Assembly: GCA_026709085.1 (NCBI GenBank)
Contig: JAPOTR010000006.1
Span: 1 to 64,000, forward strand
DNA length: 64,000 nucleotides
Direction of reading: 5' to 3'
Source of the DNA: Cyanobacteria bacterium MAG CAR3_bin_5
GTDB taxonomy: Bacteria; Cyanobacteriota; Cyanobacteriia; PCC-6307; Cyanobiaceae
Notes under the pieces: model-generated
What the model was told of the DNA's origin: nothing
The model's database searches: none
What the model saw: only the letters and a program-made list of their open reading frames with translations
Part shown: piece by piece, positions 26,316 through 36,319 of the stretch
Numbering within the stretch: position 1 is the first letter of the stretch
How the letters are laid out: every line of letters starts with the position of its first letter
Position numbers and translations under genes: made by a program

Positions 26316-27807
26316 GGGCGGGCGGGCCTCTGTCGAGATTGGTTCGTCACCTTGGTGCGCTCTGTCCTGATGCGTTCCAGCATCATAGTAGCGGGTTCAT
26401 CCTGGGGGTCCTGGGGAACCAACTTGCCCGAGAAGGCTTTTTTCAGGATGGATTGGCGCATGGCTGTGGCGCGGGTGAGCGCGGCGTCAATCTCAGCCTC
26501 AAGTGCATCAGCGGCATCAAGCCGGGTGTCGAGGAGGCGGACGATTTCTGCTTGTTCAGCTTGTCCGCAGCAAGGAATAATCAGAGTTTCGAGTGTCTTC
26601 AGATTTATATTCTTCTGAGCCGTCGCTGGAGCGTATGCCTCGATATTTTCGCGTGCGCTCTTGATAAACAGTTCGACATACTTGGGAATGATGACCACTC
26701 CAAAAGTGGTAAAGCCAACCACGCTATCGGGAAAACATGCGTCGAAGCTCAAAAATGCTGTTTCTGCGATGTTCGCGGCAATGGTAATGCAAAGGGTCCC
26801 AGCCGGCCAAAGCCTGCTTTGTTCAAGGCCAATCTCCGAATACGTGGCTTCGTATTTTCTAATGTAGCGTTCGGCTGCTTTCACTTCACTGGTTTGTATA
26901 AATGGATATGGGCCGCCGAATAGACGCTTGTCGTTTCTTGGGCGATGTTTTGATCTTCCGCGCTCTAGATTCCCCAAGTTTGCTAGATCTGTGTAAATCC
27001 AACCCGACGGCAATTCAGCCAAGAGGTCAGATTTTTGCTGGCCGACCTTAGTTTGGTCGGCTGACCGCTTTGACTTCTTCGGCCTCTTCCCTTTCTCACC
27101 GCCCGCCCGCCACTGTGCAAGCGCCTCCTGCCACGCAGCCACCGCTGCGGTGTAGCGCGCTTCCCGCTCAGCACGAATGCGGGCAAGAAGAACCTCGGGA
27201 CTTTCCAGCTTGTCGGCGTTTTGTGTGCGCCAGTCCGCAGTGAGGCGGCCTTCAAAAGCAGATTTCAGAAGGGACTGGCGATAGAGGCCGAGGGTGGCTT
27301 TCGCAGCCCGCAGGCTCTCGACTCCTTTCTCGATCTTCTCAAACATTGCCTCGATTCTCTCAACGATGCGGCGTTGTTCGTTGAGAGGAGGAAGGCAAAG
27401 TTGCTTTTGAAAAGACGCTTTTGTCTTCACAAAAGGCTGTCCGCTCCCGCCTTTTAGCCAAAATTCTTCATCATTGAATATCCACCAGAGGAACCCGGGG
27501 TCAATTACGCTGGTCTCTGGCCAGACCATGTGAGTATTTGCAATCGCACTCCATTTTTCTTTGGCAAGAAAGCATTTTCCACAACGAGCACCAACAGCGG
27601 AGATGATGATAGCGACGCCTTCATATTCCCAGTGATCCAGCCAAACATCTTGCCCAGAAGCACTGAAACCGGGAAACAGGCCGGGGCGGTGACCTTGAAT
27701 TGTTTTCCTTTGATCAGTTTTGAATTACCGGAGTGATGGGTGGCAATATCCGCGAATTTGCAAAAGACCCAGCCCACCGGAGGGTCTTGGGGAACCGTGT
27801 ATGTCAT
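26312..27807 (-). pseudogene. hsdS: Type I restriction specificity subunit HsdS, frameshifted
   Basis: The N-terminus (MTYTVPQDPPVGWVF from 27807, then SGNSKLIKGK) is in one frame; the continuation GLFPGFSASGQDVWLDHWEY and everything to 26312 is in another. Restoring one G in the CCCCGG run near 27681-27690 rejoins them. The remainder has the central conserved helix (PPLNEQRRIVERIEAMFEKI), a second target-recognition domain and the distal helix (LDTRLDAADALEAEIDAA). HsdS sets the DNA target of the complex. The start overlaps hsdR and the stop overlaps hsdM, both as ATGA. Confidence 0.85.
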
Positions 27808-30548
27808 GCCGCAAGCACCTCGTTCATCTCGGCCAGGATACCATCCATACTGTCCCCGAAGAGGGTGTACATCCGGCCCAGCCCACCCTTGCCGTTAAAG
27901 GGGGCCAACTCCAGGTCGTCGCGCCCGATGGTGAAGGAGGTAGTCAGGTGGTCGCGGATCATGCGCAGCCAGTCCATCTGTTCCTCGGTGAATTTCTCAC
28001 CCGCGCCCGAATGGCGTTTGAGGATCCAGTTCTTGAAGTTGCGCCGCACCCGGTCCGAGTGGCAGGTCAGCGTTTCGTCCAGGCCGCAGACACGACGAAC
28101 GAGTGCCACCAGCGCCGTGAGTTCGTTCAGCGGATTGGAGCCCTTGTAGTCGTCAAGGTGGGCATAGGCACGCCAGACGGTGAGCGGGGCCAGGCGTGGG
28201 CGGTCTTCCTTCAGCGTCTTCAGCGCCTCCTTGACCATGGCATGGGTTACGTCCGAGCGGCGGGCCGGGGTGTTGAAGTAGATGGATAGCGCCTCGATCT
28301 CGTCCCGGTTTTCGGTCAGGTATGCCTGGAACTCTTCCGTAATTTTCCTGGCGTTCTCTTCCACGTCGCCCGCCCACTCGGCTCGTTGCAAAGTGTCAAG
28401 GTTCTCATGGTCAATGGTCTGTTCACTCTGGCGGCGGATGGTGTCCATCAGGGTGATGAGCGGGCCGGTGAAGACGTTGGCAGCCTTCTTGATCCGCCCT
28501 TCCCGTGCGGTTGCCATGGCGGCATCATCAGGTTCCGGGTGTCCAGCCGCTCTGGCGGCAGCCTCCACCTGGTCGGGGTCGATGGCTTCCAGGAGTTGGC
28601 GCACGATGGTGGAGAGGGGTTGACCGGCTGCCGCGGCGATCTTGCCCTGATCCTCGGCGCCGAGTTTGTTGTCGAGCCGGGAAAGGCGGCCAGCCAGCGA
28701 ACTCACGGTCTCTTCGGACCGGTCACCCATCATCAGACCCATGGCCAGATCCTTGAAGGGGATGGAAGGTTTGGTGTCCAGCGGCCGGCTGGTGGTCTTG
28801 AGCGACCTGGTGACGCCCACGGCATCGACGATCACGTAATGGGTTTTGGCCTGGGCCGAGGGGGAGACCTTTTTCAAATCGTCGGAGTTGAGGACGCGGG
28901 TGCCCCTTCCCTTCATCTGCTCGAAGTAGGTCTTCGATTTTACGTCGCGCATCAGGCATTCCAGTGGTTTCACGTCGGTGCCCGTGGCGATCATGTCCAC
29001 GGTGACGGCAATGCGCGGGTAATAATCGTTACGGAAGGCGGAGAGGGAGGATTTGGGATTCCTCGCGCCATTGGTGATTTTGCGGCAGAAATCGTTGCCC
29101 TCGCCAAAGTCCTGGCGGACAGTCTGGATGATATCATCCGCATGGCTATCGGTCTTGGCAAAGATCAGGGTCTTGGGGAGTTCACTGCGACCGGGGAAAA
29201 TCTCCGGCCATTTGTCGCGGAACGTGCGAATGACCGTGCGGATCTGGTCCGGGTTGACCACCGAGCGATCAAGCTGGGTCACGGTGTAGGCTTCCTCCTC
29301 CTCCTGGGTTTCCCAGCGGCGGGCGCGGGTCTGGCGTTCGCGCATCTCCACTAGTTGTTCAGCCTTCAGAGTGTCGCCGCCCTGGGTAATCCGGGTCTCG
29401 ATCAGGTAAATCTCGTTGCCCACGTTGACCTTGTCGGCAACAGCTTTCTCATGAGAATATTCACTGACCACGTTCTTCTGGAAGAAGCCGTAGGTTCGAT
29501 TTCCAGGCGTGGCCGTGAGCCCGATCAGAAAAGCATCGAAATACTCGATCACCTGACGCCAAAGATTATAGATCGACCGGTGACACTCATCGATAATCAC
29601 CACATCGAAATATTCCGGCGGCAGCCTCGGGTTGTAGACAACCGGCAAGGGGTCTGTGGGTCTCCACTTGCGCTCGGCTGGGTTGTCCTCGTCGGCCTCT
29701 TCCGCCAACTCCTCACCTTTGAGCGTGGCGTACATGCGCTGGATGGTGGAGACGACAACCTGGCTGTCATGGGCAATGGCGGGTGAGGTGAGGCGCCGGA
29801 CGTTGTAAAGCTCGGTGAACTTGCGGTTGTCGTCGTTCGGGATGAAGACCATGAACTCCTGTTCAGCCTGCTCCCCCAGGTTCCTTGTGTCGACGAGAAA
29901 CAGGATGCGGCGGGCGCAGGTGTGTTTCAGGAGGCGATAAACCTGTGTAATCGCCGTGAAGGTCTTGCCCGATCCGGTCGCCATCTGGATCAATGCGCGA
30001 GGCTTACCGGCCTTCAGCGAAGCCTCGAGGTTGGTGATTGCCGTGATCTGACAGTCGCGCAAGCCGTCCGTGTTGAGGGGTGGCAGGGCCAAGAGATCGG
30101 ACCGGAGGCTGTTGGAGTCTGCCGCCCATGCGGTCAGAGTTTCAGGGCGGTGGAAGGTGAAGACCTCCCGTGATCTCGGGTGGGGATCCCGTGCGTCGGT
30201 GAAGCGTGTCACCTGTCCCGTGCTCTCGTAGAGAAAGGGCAGCGGTTCGGCGTTGCTCACCCATTTCAGCCCGGCTCTGGCATATGCTTCTAATTGCTCC
30301 TCCACGGACGTGAGGCGGATACCCTGGTTATCGGGCTTCGCTTCGACGACGGCAACAGGTTGCCCATCGGCAAACAGGACGTAATCGGCTGGGCCAATAT
30401 CCGTCCAGTACTCGCCCACAGCGATTCCGAGACCTGCGTTGAAATCAATTGCCTCCTTGCCCTGAACATGCCAGCCGGACGCCCGCAAGCGTTCATCGAT
30501 TCGGTCCCGAGCGGCTTGCTCAGGCGTCTGGTTGATGTCATGCGCCAT
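27804..30548 (-). CDS. hsdR: Type I restriction endonuclease subunit HsdR
   Basis: A 914-residue protein, intact. The N-terminal nuclease domain shows PADYVLFADGQPVAVVEAKP, the PD-(D/E)xK pattern. The motor follows: Walker A ATGSGKTFTAI (about 190), DEAD-type box IIDECHRSIYN (about 320), then the helicase C-terminal half with MKGRGTRVL. It translocates DNA and cleaves it when HsdS-HsdM meets an unmethylated site. It is first in hsdR-hsdS-hsdM, each junction an ATGA overlap. With hsdS and hsdM as read here the complex would not assemble. Confidence 0.93.
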   Translation of the reverse strand: MAHDINQTPEQAARDRIDERLRASGWHVQGKEAIDFNAGLGIAVGEYWTDIGPADYVLFADGQPVAVVEAKPDNQGIRLTSVEEQLEAYARAGLKWVSNAEPLPFLYESTGQVTRFTDARDPHPRSREVFTFHRPETLTAWAADSNSLRSDLLALPPLNTDGLRDCQITAITNLEASLKAGKPRALIQMATGSGKTFTAITQVYRLLKHTCARRILFLVDTRNLGEQAEQEFMVFIPNDDNRKFTELYNVRRLTSPAIAHDSQVVVSTIQRMYATLKGEELAEEADEDNPAERKWRPTDPLPVVYNPRLPPEYFDVVIIDECHRSIYNLWRQVIEYFDAFLIGLTATPGNRTYGFFQKNVVSEYSHEKAVADKVNVGNEIYLIETRITQGGDTLKAEQLVEMRERQTRARRWETQEEEEAYTVTQLDRSVVNPDQIRTVIRTFRDKWPEIFPGRSELPKTLIFAKTDSHADDIIQTVRQDFGEGNDFCRKITNGARNPKSSLSAFRNDYYPRIAVTVDMIATGTDVKPLECLMRDVKSKTYFEQMKGRGTRVLNSDDLKKVSPSAQAKTHYVIVDAVGVTRSLKTTSRPLDTKPSIPFKDLAMGLMMGDRSEETVSSLAGRLSRLDNKLGAEDQGKIAAAAGQPLSTIVRQLLEAIDPDQVEAAARAAGHPEPDDAAMATAREGRIKKAANVFTGPLITLMDTIRRQSEQTIDHENLDTLQRAEWAGDVEENARKITEEFQAYLTENRDEIEALSIYFNTPARRSDVTHAMVKEALKTLKEDRPRLAPLTVWRAYAHLDDYKGSNPLNELTALVALVRRVCGLDETLTCHSDRVRRNFKNWILKRHSGAGEKFTEEQMDWLRMIRDHLTTSFTIGRDDLELAPFNGKGGLGRMYTLFGDSMDGILAEMNEVLAA

Positions 30549-30655
30549 GGGACATAAGAGTAGTCCGGGAGCGGGTGATTGTGCAGGTTGAGCCGCGCCT
30601 GCGGCACTGTCCGGAGTAGAGGAATCGTCCAGGTATTCTTGCTCTCACCACATGG

Positions 30656-32461
30656 TCAGGGACGGTGAACGGTTGTCCCCACAGGATCATCCAGACCAAA
30701 GCTGTGGTGGACCGCCCGCAGGGCCGCTTCCCCATCCTCCTGGGCCACCACGCAACTGATGCGGATCTCGCTGGTGGCAATCATGGCAATGTTGATGCCC
30801 GCATCCGCCAAGGCGCGGAACATGCGGCCAGCGGTGCCGGCGGTGCAGGGCATTCCCGCCCCCACGGCGCTGACCCGGGCAATGGGTCCCCCCGGAATCA
30901 ACTCCGCGCCCGGCCATTGCTGGAGTAGGGGTGCAAGGGCCTGGCGGGCTTGGTCCAGGGCCTGGCGGGGCAAGGTGAAGGCCAGGTCTCTGGCGGCCCC
31001 CAAGGGGGTTTGGCGAGTGCATTCCGATTGCACGATGGTGTCCAGGCTGATGTTGTCGTCGCTCAGGGCGCGGCAGATGGCGGCGGCGGCGCCTGGCCAG
31101 TCCGGCACCCCGTGAACGGACGCCTGAGCCTGCCCACAATCCAGGGCCACACCCCGCACGGCCAGGATGTTGTCTTCACAGGGGATGGCCTCCAGATGCA
31201 CCTGGGACGGCATCAGCGCAAACCGTTCCCGGAGCAGATCCAGCGCCTGGGCAGCGTCACCGTCCTCGATTACACAGCTTACTTTCACCTCGCTGGTGGC
31301 GATCATCCGCAGACTGATACCCGCCTGTCCCAGAGTGGCAAACATGCTGGCGACAACATCAGGGCGACCGGTAATGCCGGCCCCCATCAGGCTCAGCTTG
31401 GCCAGTTCGGGATAGGCGGCGGTGGCAAAAGGCTGGGGACCCCCCAGATGGCCGCTCAGGGCGCTGACCACAGCCTGGGCCCGGGCCAGGTCCTTCCACT
31501 CAAGGGTGAAGGCCATGTCGTTGCTGGCCCCTTCATGGAGGGATTGCACAATCAGATCCACGTTGATGCCGGCTGCTGACAGGGCCTCGGACAACTGGGC
31601 CGCCACCCCGGGGCGATCCGGCACATGGGAGAGGGCAATCAGCCCTTGGTGGCGCACCAGTTCCAGGGCGTCCACGGGTTTGCCCAACTCCAGCGCCGCC
31701 CCCGCCACCCGCTGGCGGCGGTTGCTGGTGAGGCAGGTGCCCGGGTGGTCACTCCAACTGGAGCGCACAACCAGGGGCAGGCCGTAATTGCGGGCAATTT
31801 CCACGGCCCGGGGATGGAGCACCGCCGCCCCGAGGCTGGCCAACTCCAGCATCTCGTCACAGGTAATGCTCTCCAGCAATCGGGCGCCGGGCACAATGCG
31901 GGGATCGGTGGTGAGTACCCCTTCCACGTCGGTGTAGATCTCACAACGCTCCGCACCCAGAGCTGCCGCCAGGGCCACGGCGGAGGTGTCCGAGCCGCCC
32001 CGCCCCAAGGTGGTGATCTCCAGGCCGCCGTTGGCGCTGGCGGCGGCGCCCTGAAAACCGGCCACCACCACCACGGCGCCCTCCGCCAAGTGGGCGCGCA
32101 CCCGCTCGGTGCGAATGTTCAGAATGCGGGCCCGGCCATGGGCCGCTTCCGTGACAATCCCCACCTGCTGGCCGGTCATGGACACTGCCGCCACCCCCAA
32201 CTCCTGCAAGGCCATGCTGAGCAGGGCAATGCTCACCTGTTCCCCGCTGGCCAGCAGCATATCCAGTTCCCGTTGCGGGGGATGACGGCTGACGGAGCGC
32301 GCCAGTTGGGTGAGCTCGTCGGTGGTTTTCCCCATGGCCGACACCACCACCACCATGTCGTCTCCGCCGCGGCGTGTATTGTCAACCCGCTGGGCAACAG
32401 CCTTGAGGCGTTCGAGAGAGCCCACGGAACTGCCACCGAATTTTTGCACCAGGAGGGCCAT
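30656..32461 (-). CDS. lysC: Aspartate kinase with four ACT domains
   Basis: A 601-residue protein. The amino-acid kinase domain (about 1-240) starts [13 protein letters not shown] and has [16 protein letters not shown] and the aspartate-site segment [15 protein letters not shown]. The C-terminal half holds tandem ACT units (for example [18 protein letters not shown] and two [13 protein letters not shown]-type repeats), the roughly 600-residue cyanobacterial form. It phosphorylates aspartate at the entry to lysine, threonine and methionine synthesis and is feedback-inhibited through the ACT domains. The frame is open upstream into holA but the ATG at 32461 gives the family start. It follows holA by 23 bp. 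Confidence 0.94.
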   Translation of the reverse strand: MALLVQKFGGSSVGSLERLKAVAQRVDNTRRGGDDMVVVVSAMGKTTDELTQLARSVSRHPPQRELDMLLASGEQVSIALLSMALQELGVAAVSMTGQQVGIVTEAAHGRARILNIRTERVRAHLAEGAVVVVAGFQGAAASANGGLEITTLGRGGSDTSAVALAAALGAERCEIYTDVEGVLTTDPRIVPGARLLESITCDEMLELASLGAAVLHPRAVEIARNYGLPLVVRSSWSDHPGTCLTSNRRQRVAGAALELGKPVDALELVRHQGLIALSHVPDRPGVAAQLSEALSAAGINVDLIVQSLHEGASNDMAFTLEWKDLARAQAVVSALSGHLGGPQPFATAAYPELAKLSLMGAGITGRPDVVASMFATLGQAGISLRMIATSEVKVSCVIEDGDAAQALDLLRERFALMPSQVHLEAIPCEDNILAVRGVALDCGQAQASVHGVPDWPGAAAAICRALSDDNISLDTIVQSECTRQTPLGAARDLAFTLPRQALDQARQALAPLLQQWPGAELIPGGPIARVSAVGAGMPCTAGTAGRMFRALADAGINIAMIATSEIRISCVVAQEDGEAALRAVHHSFGLDDPVGTTVHRP

Positions 32462-32484
32462 GGCCGCCAGGATGGATGGAGTGA

Positions 32485-33465
32485 TTATCCGCTCTGGCGC
32501 GCCTGGGCCAAGGGCAACAAGTGCTCCCGGAAGGCCTGCCGGGGTGGTGTGCCCTGTTTGAGGGCCCATTCCAGTTCCAGCAGTGCGGCCAGGAGTTGTT
32601 GCAGTTGCCGGGGCTGGCAACCCCGCACCTGCCGCTGCAGGATGTAGACCCGTTTGGGATTCCCGAAGCCGGCGGCCTTGGCGATGGTCTGGGCATCCTT
32701 CTCCCCGGTGGCGGTCATCAGCGCCACCCACAACCAGCCGCGCACCTGGCTCACCAGGCTGGCCTGAATCCGCAGGGCCGGTTCATTGGCCCGGAGCAGT
32801 TCATCCAGCAGGTGCAGGGCGGTGGGGATGCGGTTGTGGAGCAGGGCCTCGCCAACTTGCAGGCTGGTCTGGCTGGTGGCGCCCACCAGGGCCGCCACTG
32901 CTGCAGTGGTGATGGTCTTGCCGGCACTGTAAAGATCCAGTTTCTCCAACTCTCCCGCCAGCCGTCCGCTGTCACTGCCCACCGCCGCCGCCAGCGCCGC
33001 TTCCGCTGCCGGCTCCATGGTGACGCCGGCGGCCTTGGCGGCCCGCTGCACCATCTGGTGCTGCCCCCTGCTATCCCACACTGCAGGTCGGGGAAAAGGT
33101 TTTACGGTGGCCTCCTTCTGGAGCAGCTTTGTGGATTTCAAGCGGCCGTCGGGCTTGTTGGCGGAGGTGAGCAACAGGTGACAGTTCCGGGGAATCCGGG
33201 GCAGGGTGGTGGTGAGGGCCGCCAGCAGTTCCGGCGGGCAACTCTCGCAAAAGGGGCTGTTGGCCACATGAACCAACCGCCCGCCACCGCCAAAGGGGGC
33301 CATGCGCACGGTGGTCAACGCCAGGGTTGCCCCATCCCCTTGTTGTCCGTCCAGCCGTTGCAGGTTGAAGCTTTCCCAGGCGGGATCCAGCACCTTCCGG
33401 GCCAGGACCGTCACCGCATGTTCCAGGGCTGTGGTGTCGTCACCCCAGTAGACATGCACCGGCAT
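32485..33465 (-). CDS. holA: DNA polymerase III delta subunit
   Basis: A 326-residue clamp-loader subunit. Visible family features are the N-terminal [22 protein letters not shown], the helical domain II with [13 protein letters not shown], and [12 protein letters not shown] near the C-terminal domain. Delta opens the beta clamp during loading. The ATG at 33465 matches the family N-terminus; an ATG at 33480 adds five residues. It is divergent from cobH with overlapping start regions, and is followed by lysC. Confidence 0.88.
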   Translation of the reverse strand: MPVHVYWGDDTTALEHAVTVLARKVLDPAWESFNLQRLDGQQGDGATLALTTVRMAPFGGGGRLVHVANSPFCESCPPELLAALTTTLPRIPRNCHLLLTSANKPDGRLKSTKLLQKEATVKPFPRPAVWDSRGQHQMVQRAAKAAGVTMEPAAEAALAAAVGSDSGRLAGELEKLDLYSAGKTITTAAVAALVGATSQTSLQVGEALLHNRIPTALHLLDELLRANEPALRIQASLVSQVRGWLWVALMTATGEKDAQTIAKAAGFGNPKRVYILQRQVRGCQPRQLQQLLAALLELEWALKQGTPPRQAFREHLLPLAQARQSG

Positions 33466-33478
33466 GGAACCGTTCCCC

Positions 33479-34099
33479 ATGGATCACCCGATTTTGACGG
33501 AAAGCCTGACGCTGATCCAGCGGCGCCTCCCTCCCACCGGATTCCGCGGTGTCCAGCAAGAAGTGCTGGTGCGGCTGATCCACAGCAGTGGGGATTGGCG
33601 CCTGGCCACGGCGCTGCGCTGCCCTGCCGCCGCCTGTGAACAGGCCATGACCGCCCTGGCCCGTGGCGCACCCATCCTCACCGACACCGCCATGGCTGCC
33701 GCAGCGGTGACCCCCATGGCCCGGCGCACCTTTGCCAATCCCGTGATCAACGGCTTGGTCTGGGCGCCGGATCCCGCGCCACCTGGTCAGACCCGCACCG
33801 CCCTGGGTCTGGCTGCCGCTGTGCAGCGCCATCCCCGCAGCGTGGTGGTGATCGGCAGCGCCCCCACGGCTCTGCTCCATCTGCTGGCCCTGGCTTCCCA
33901 GAGCCGCCTTGAACCACCGGTGTTGGTGGTGGGGATGCCGGTGGGCTTTGTGGCCGTGCAGGAGGCCAAGGCCGCCCTGGCCCGCAGTGGCTGGCCCCAG
34001 GTGCGTCTGGAAGGAAGCCGGGGCGGGGCCGGCCTGGCGGCAGCGGTGGTGAATGCCCTCCTGCGTCGGGCCTGGCTGGATGGTCGAGCCCACACTTGA
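33479..34099 (+). CDS. cobH: Precorrin-8X methylmutase
   Basis: A 206-residue cobalamin-pathway enzyme (CobH/CbiC). The catalytic histidine segment VRLIHSSGDW, then AMAAAAVTPMA, PTALLHLLAL and VGMPVGFVAVQEAK match the family. It migrates a methyl group from C-11 to C-12 to give hydrogenobyrinate. The ATG at 33479 is chosen; a second ATG at 33464 lies within holA's own start. No cobalamin riboswitch is evident because the gene starts inside the divergent holA start. Confidence 0.92.
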   Translation: MDHPILTESLTLIQRRLPPTGFRGVQQEVLVRLIHSSGDWRLATALRCPAAACEQAMTALARGAPILTDTAMAAAAVTPMARRTFANPVINGLVWAPDPAPPGQTRTALGLAAAVQRHPRSVVVIGSAPTALLHLLALASQSRLEPPVLVVGMPVGFVAVQEAKAALARSGWPQVRLEGSRGGAGLAAAVVNALLRRAWLDGRAHT

Positions 34100-34154
34100 C
34101 CTCTTTGGCGGGTTGTTCTGCAGCGGCAAGATTGGCGCCATTCACGGGGTGACC

Positions 34155-34251
34155 CATCTCCTTCATCTGGATATTGGCTGTGCCCAGGGGCATTTCCCCA
34201 TGGAGATGGCTGCCCTCCATCTCCGGCGCAATCACCTTGGCCTGGAGGTTC
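34155..34251 (+). pseudogene. Relic of tRNA (guanine-N7)-methyltransferase TrmB
   Basis: A short in-frame piece reads LHLDIGCAQGHFPMEMAALH then NHLGLEV, which is the SAM-binding motif of TrmB (about 30 residues of some 200). Upstream and downstream sequence no longer resembles the family. I read this as the residue of a deleted trmB. The region 34252-34418 after it has no gene and contains a dispersed-repeat phrase near 34298. Confidence 0.6.
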
Positions 34252-34418
34252 CTCCGTCCCCTGGCGGAGCGGGTAGAGGTATCAGTTATGTACCATGAAT
34301 TCCTGCTTTCGTGGGAATGACGGGGAGAGGATGTTGGAGTGATGGGAAGTGTGGGGTCTTCGGGACCAAAAGCCGTGATGGAGTCTTGAGCCTGGGCGCC
34401 AGGGAACACAGATCACCA

Positions 34419-35654
34419 TCAACCACCCGGCACAAGGCGGAGAATCCTGCCGTCGTGCTCGTCGTCAGTCAAGGCATAAACAACACCGTCAGGGGCGACG
34501 GCTACATCGCGGATGCGCTGCCCCTCGTCAGCAAGGAGCCGCTCCTCATGCACCACGGACTCACCCTCCAGCTCCAGACGGAGAAGGGCGCGAGCCCTGA
34601 GACCGGAGACAAGCAGGTTGCCTTGCCAGCCCGGGAGTTCCGGGCTTGTGTAGAAGGCAATACCGCCTGGGGCAATGGCCGGGGTCCATGTGGCGATGGG
34701 ATCCTCCAGTCCCGGCGCCCGACTGTGCCCACGACCCACCGGCCGACCGGAGTACTCCATCCCATGGGACACCAGGGGCCAACCGTAATTTCCACCTGGT
34801 TGGGGGATGTTCAGTTCATCGCCACCGCGAGGGCCGTGCTCGCTGATCCATAACTTGCCTGTCTCCGGGTGGATGGCCGCCCCCTGAACATTGCGGTGTC
34901 CATAGGACCAGATTTCCGGCAGGGCATCGTCGCGGCCAATGAACGGGTTATCGCCGGGCGCTGTGCCATCGGGTTGCAGCCGCACCACCTTGCCCAGGTG
35001 GGAGCGGAGATCCTGGGCCTGCCGCCGCCATCGGTCCCGGAACCGTTCCCCCAGGGTCACAAACAGAGTTCCGTCCCCGGCGAAGACCACACGGGCGCCA
35101 AAGTGCAGACGGCCCGGATACCGGGGCGACTGGCGAAAGACGACGGTGAGGTCTTCAAGGGTTGCGCCATCGCTGGAAAGCCGTGCCTGGGCCACCGCGG
35201 TGGAGTTGACGCCGTCGGCAGCCGGTTCGCTGTAGGCCAGCCAGAGCAGACGATTGCCCGCAAACGCCGGATCCACGGTCACGTCCAGGAGACCACCCTG
35301 CCCCTCGTCCGCCACCGGGGGCACCCCGGCCAAGGGCGCCGACAAGTTGCCATCCTGGTCTACAACCCTCAGCCGACCGGGCTTTTCCGTAACGATGATG
35401 GCGCCGTCGGGGAGAATATCCACACCCCATGGCTGGGCAAGACCTCGAGCCATAACACTGAGGCGAAGGGCGCCCTTCTCGGTCTCCACGACACGGGTCT
35501 GGGCGCTGGAGATCTCTGGCGGCGCGCCCAACAGGAGGATGGAAGCCGCCAGGGTCAGGGCAATTTTTCCCAGGCGTTCCCCAACGGTCTCCACGGCATC
35601 CTTTGCAGCAAGGTCAAATGTAGGGTGAAGGGAAACGCTGTTTGTTGACACCAT
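34419..35654 (-). CDS. PQQ-dependent sugar dehydrogenase family protein, exported
   Basis: A roughly 411-residue beta-propeller of the glucose/sorbosone dehydrogenase (YliI/Asd-like) family. The signal peptide is ALTLAASILLLGAPPEISSA. Family segments are GLAQPWGVDILPDGAIIVTE, YGHRNVQGAAIHPETGKLW, ISEHGPRGGDELN, NYGWPLVSHG and IRDVAVAPDG. Relatives oxidise aldose sugars with PQQ in the periplasm. Start choice is uncertain: ATG 35654 is used; ATG 35675 and TTG 35687 also stand in frame. It is divergent from the broken metallophosphatase. Confidence 0.85.
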   Translation of the reverse strand: MVSTNSVSLHPTFDLAAKDAVETVGERLGKIALTLAASILLLGAPPEISSAQTRVVETEKGALRLSVMARGLAQPWGVDILPDGAIIVTEKPGRLRVVDQDGNLSAPLAGVPPVADEGQGGLLDVTVDPAFAGNRLLWLAYSEPAADGVNSTAVAQARLSSDGATLEDLTVVFRQSPRYPGRLHFGARVVFAGDGTLFVTLGERFRDRWRRQAQDLRSHLGKVVRLQPDGTAPGDNPFIGRDDALPEIWSYGHRNVQGAAIHPETGKLWISEHGPRGGDELNIPQPGGNYGWPLVSHGMEYSGRPVGRGHSRAPGLEDPIATWTPAIAPGGIAFYTSPELPGWQGNLLVSGLRARALLRLELEGESVVHEERLLADEGQRIRDVAVAPDGVVYALTDDEHDGRILRLVPGG

Positions 35655-35699
35655 GGCGACGGCGCTCCCCGCCATCCGGGGGAACAAGCTCCCGCCGGT

Positions 35700-36292
35700 T
35701 CAGCGCCCCACCGTGCCCTGTTTCTCAGTGACGTTCACCTGGGCGCCGGACGGACAGAGGCCCAACGCCTTCTCCAGCAACTCCAGACCATCCCAGTGAA
35801 CGGTTGGCGCTGGTGGGTGACATCCTCGATTGCACCGTATGGCAGAGGCGCGGTGCGGTGTTCAGCCCCGATGAGGTGGAACTGCTGCTTTAGCTTGTGG
35901 CCGCTGCGGCGGCGCGCCAGGTGATCTGGGTGCTGGGGAACCATGAACACCCCCTGCAGAGGGCAATGGGTTCAGATGTGATGCAGATCGTCAAAGGGGG
36001 TGCGCCACGGCTCCGGATCGGCCACCGCTACATTCACCAGACCCGGGAAGGGAAGCGGCTGGCGGTCGTCCATGGGGATTGCCTGGGGGACGGTTCGGGC
36101 CGCTGGCAGCGGTTGGGCCATTGGGGCTACCAACTCCTGGTCACCCTGGAACGCTGGAGCCGCCGCCTGGGGTTGCCCAGCCCCACCCTGGCGGTGCGGC
36201 AGGGGCGACGGGGGCGGCAGGTGATCGCCGCCTTCCACCGGGATGCTGCCGCCTGGGCGCGGCGCAACTGGGGGCGGCGAACTGAGCGGTAA
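35700..36292 (+). pseudogene. LpxH-like metallophosphatase, broken by a frameshift and a stop
   Basis: Three pieces make one UDP-2,3-diacylglucosamine-diphosphatase-like phosphoesterase. ALFLSDVHLGAGRTEAQRLL (from 35715) gives the first metal motif D-x-H. ERLALVGDILD (from 35798) gives the GD motif but in a different frame. After an in-frame TAG at 35891-35893 the sequence continues VIWVLGNHEHPL (GNHE motif) and LAVVHGDCLG to the stop at 36292. The frame change lies near 35785-35800. No good start codon was found. Two separate lesions argue for true decay rather than one reading error. Confidence 0.75.
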
Positions 36293-36319
36293 AACGGCCC
36301 TACGCCGCCACCGGGACCC

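Noticed and set aside
28386-29354. Plus-strand frames opposite hsdR
   Set aside because: Shadows of a complete, motif-bearing helicase gene.
31625-32647. Plus-strand frame opposite lysC
   Set aside because: Complement of a conserved aspartate kinase; no recognisable domain.
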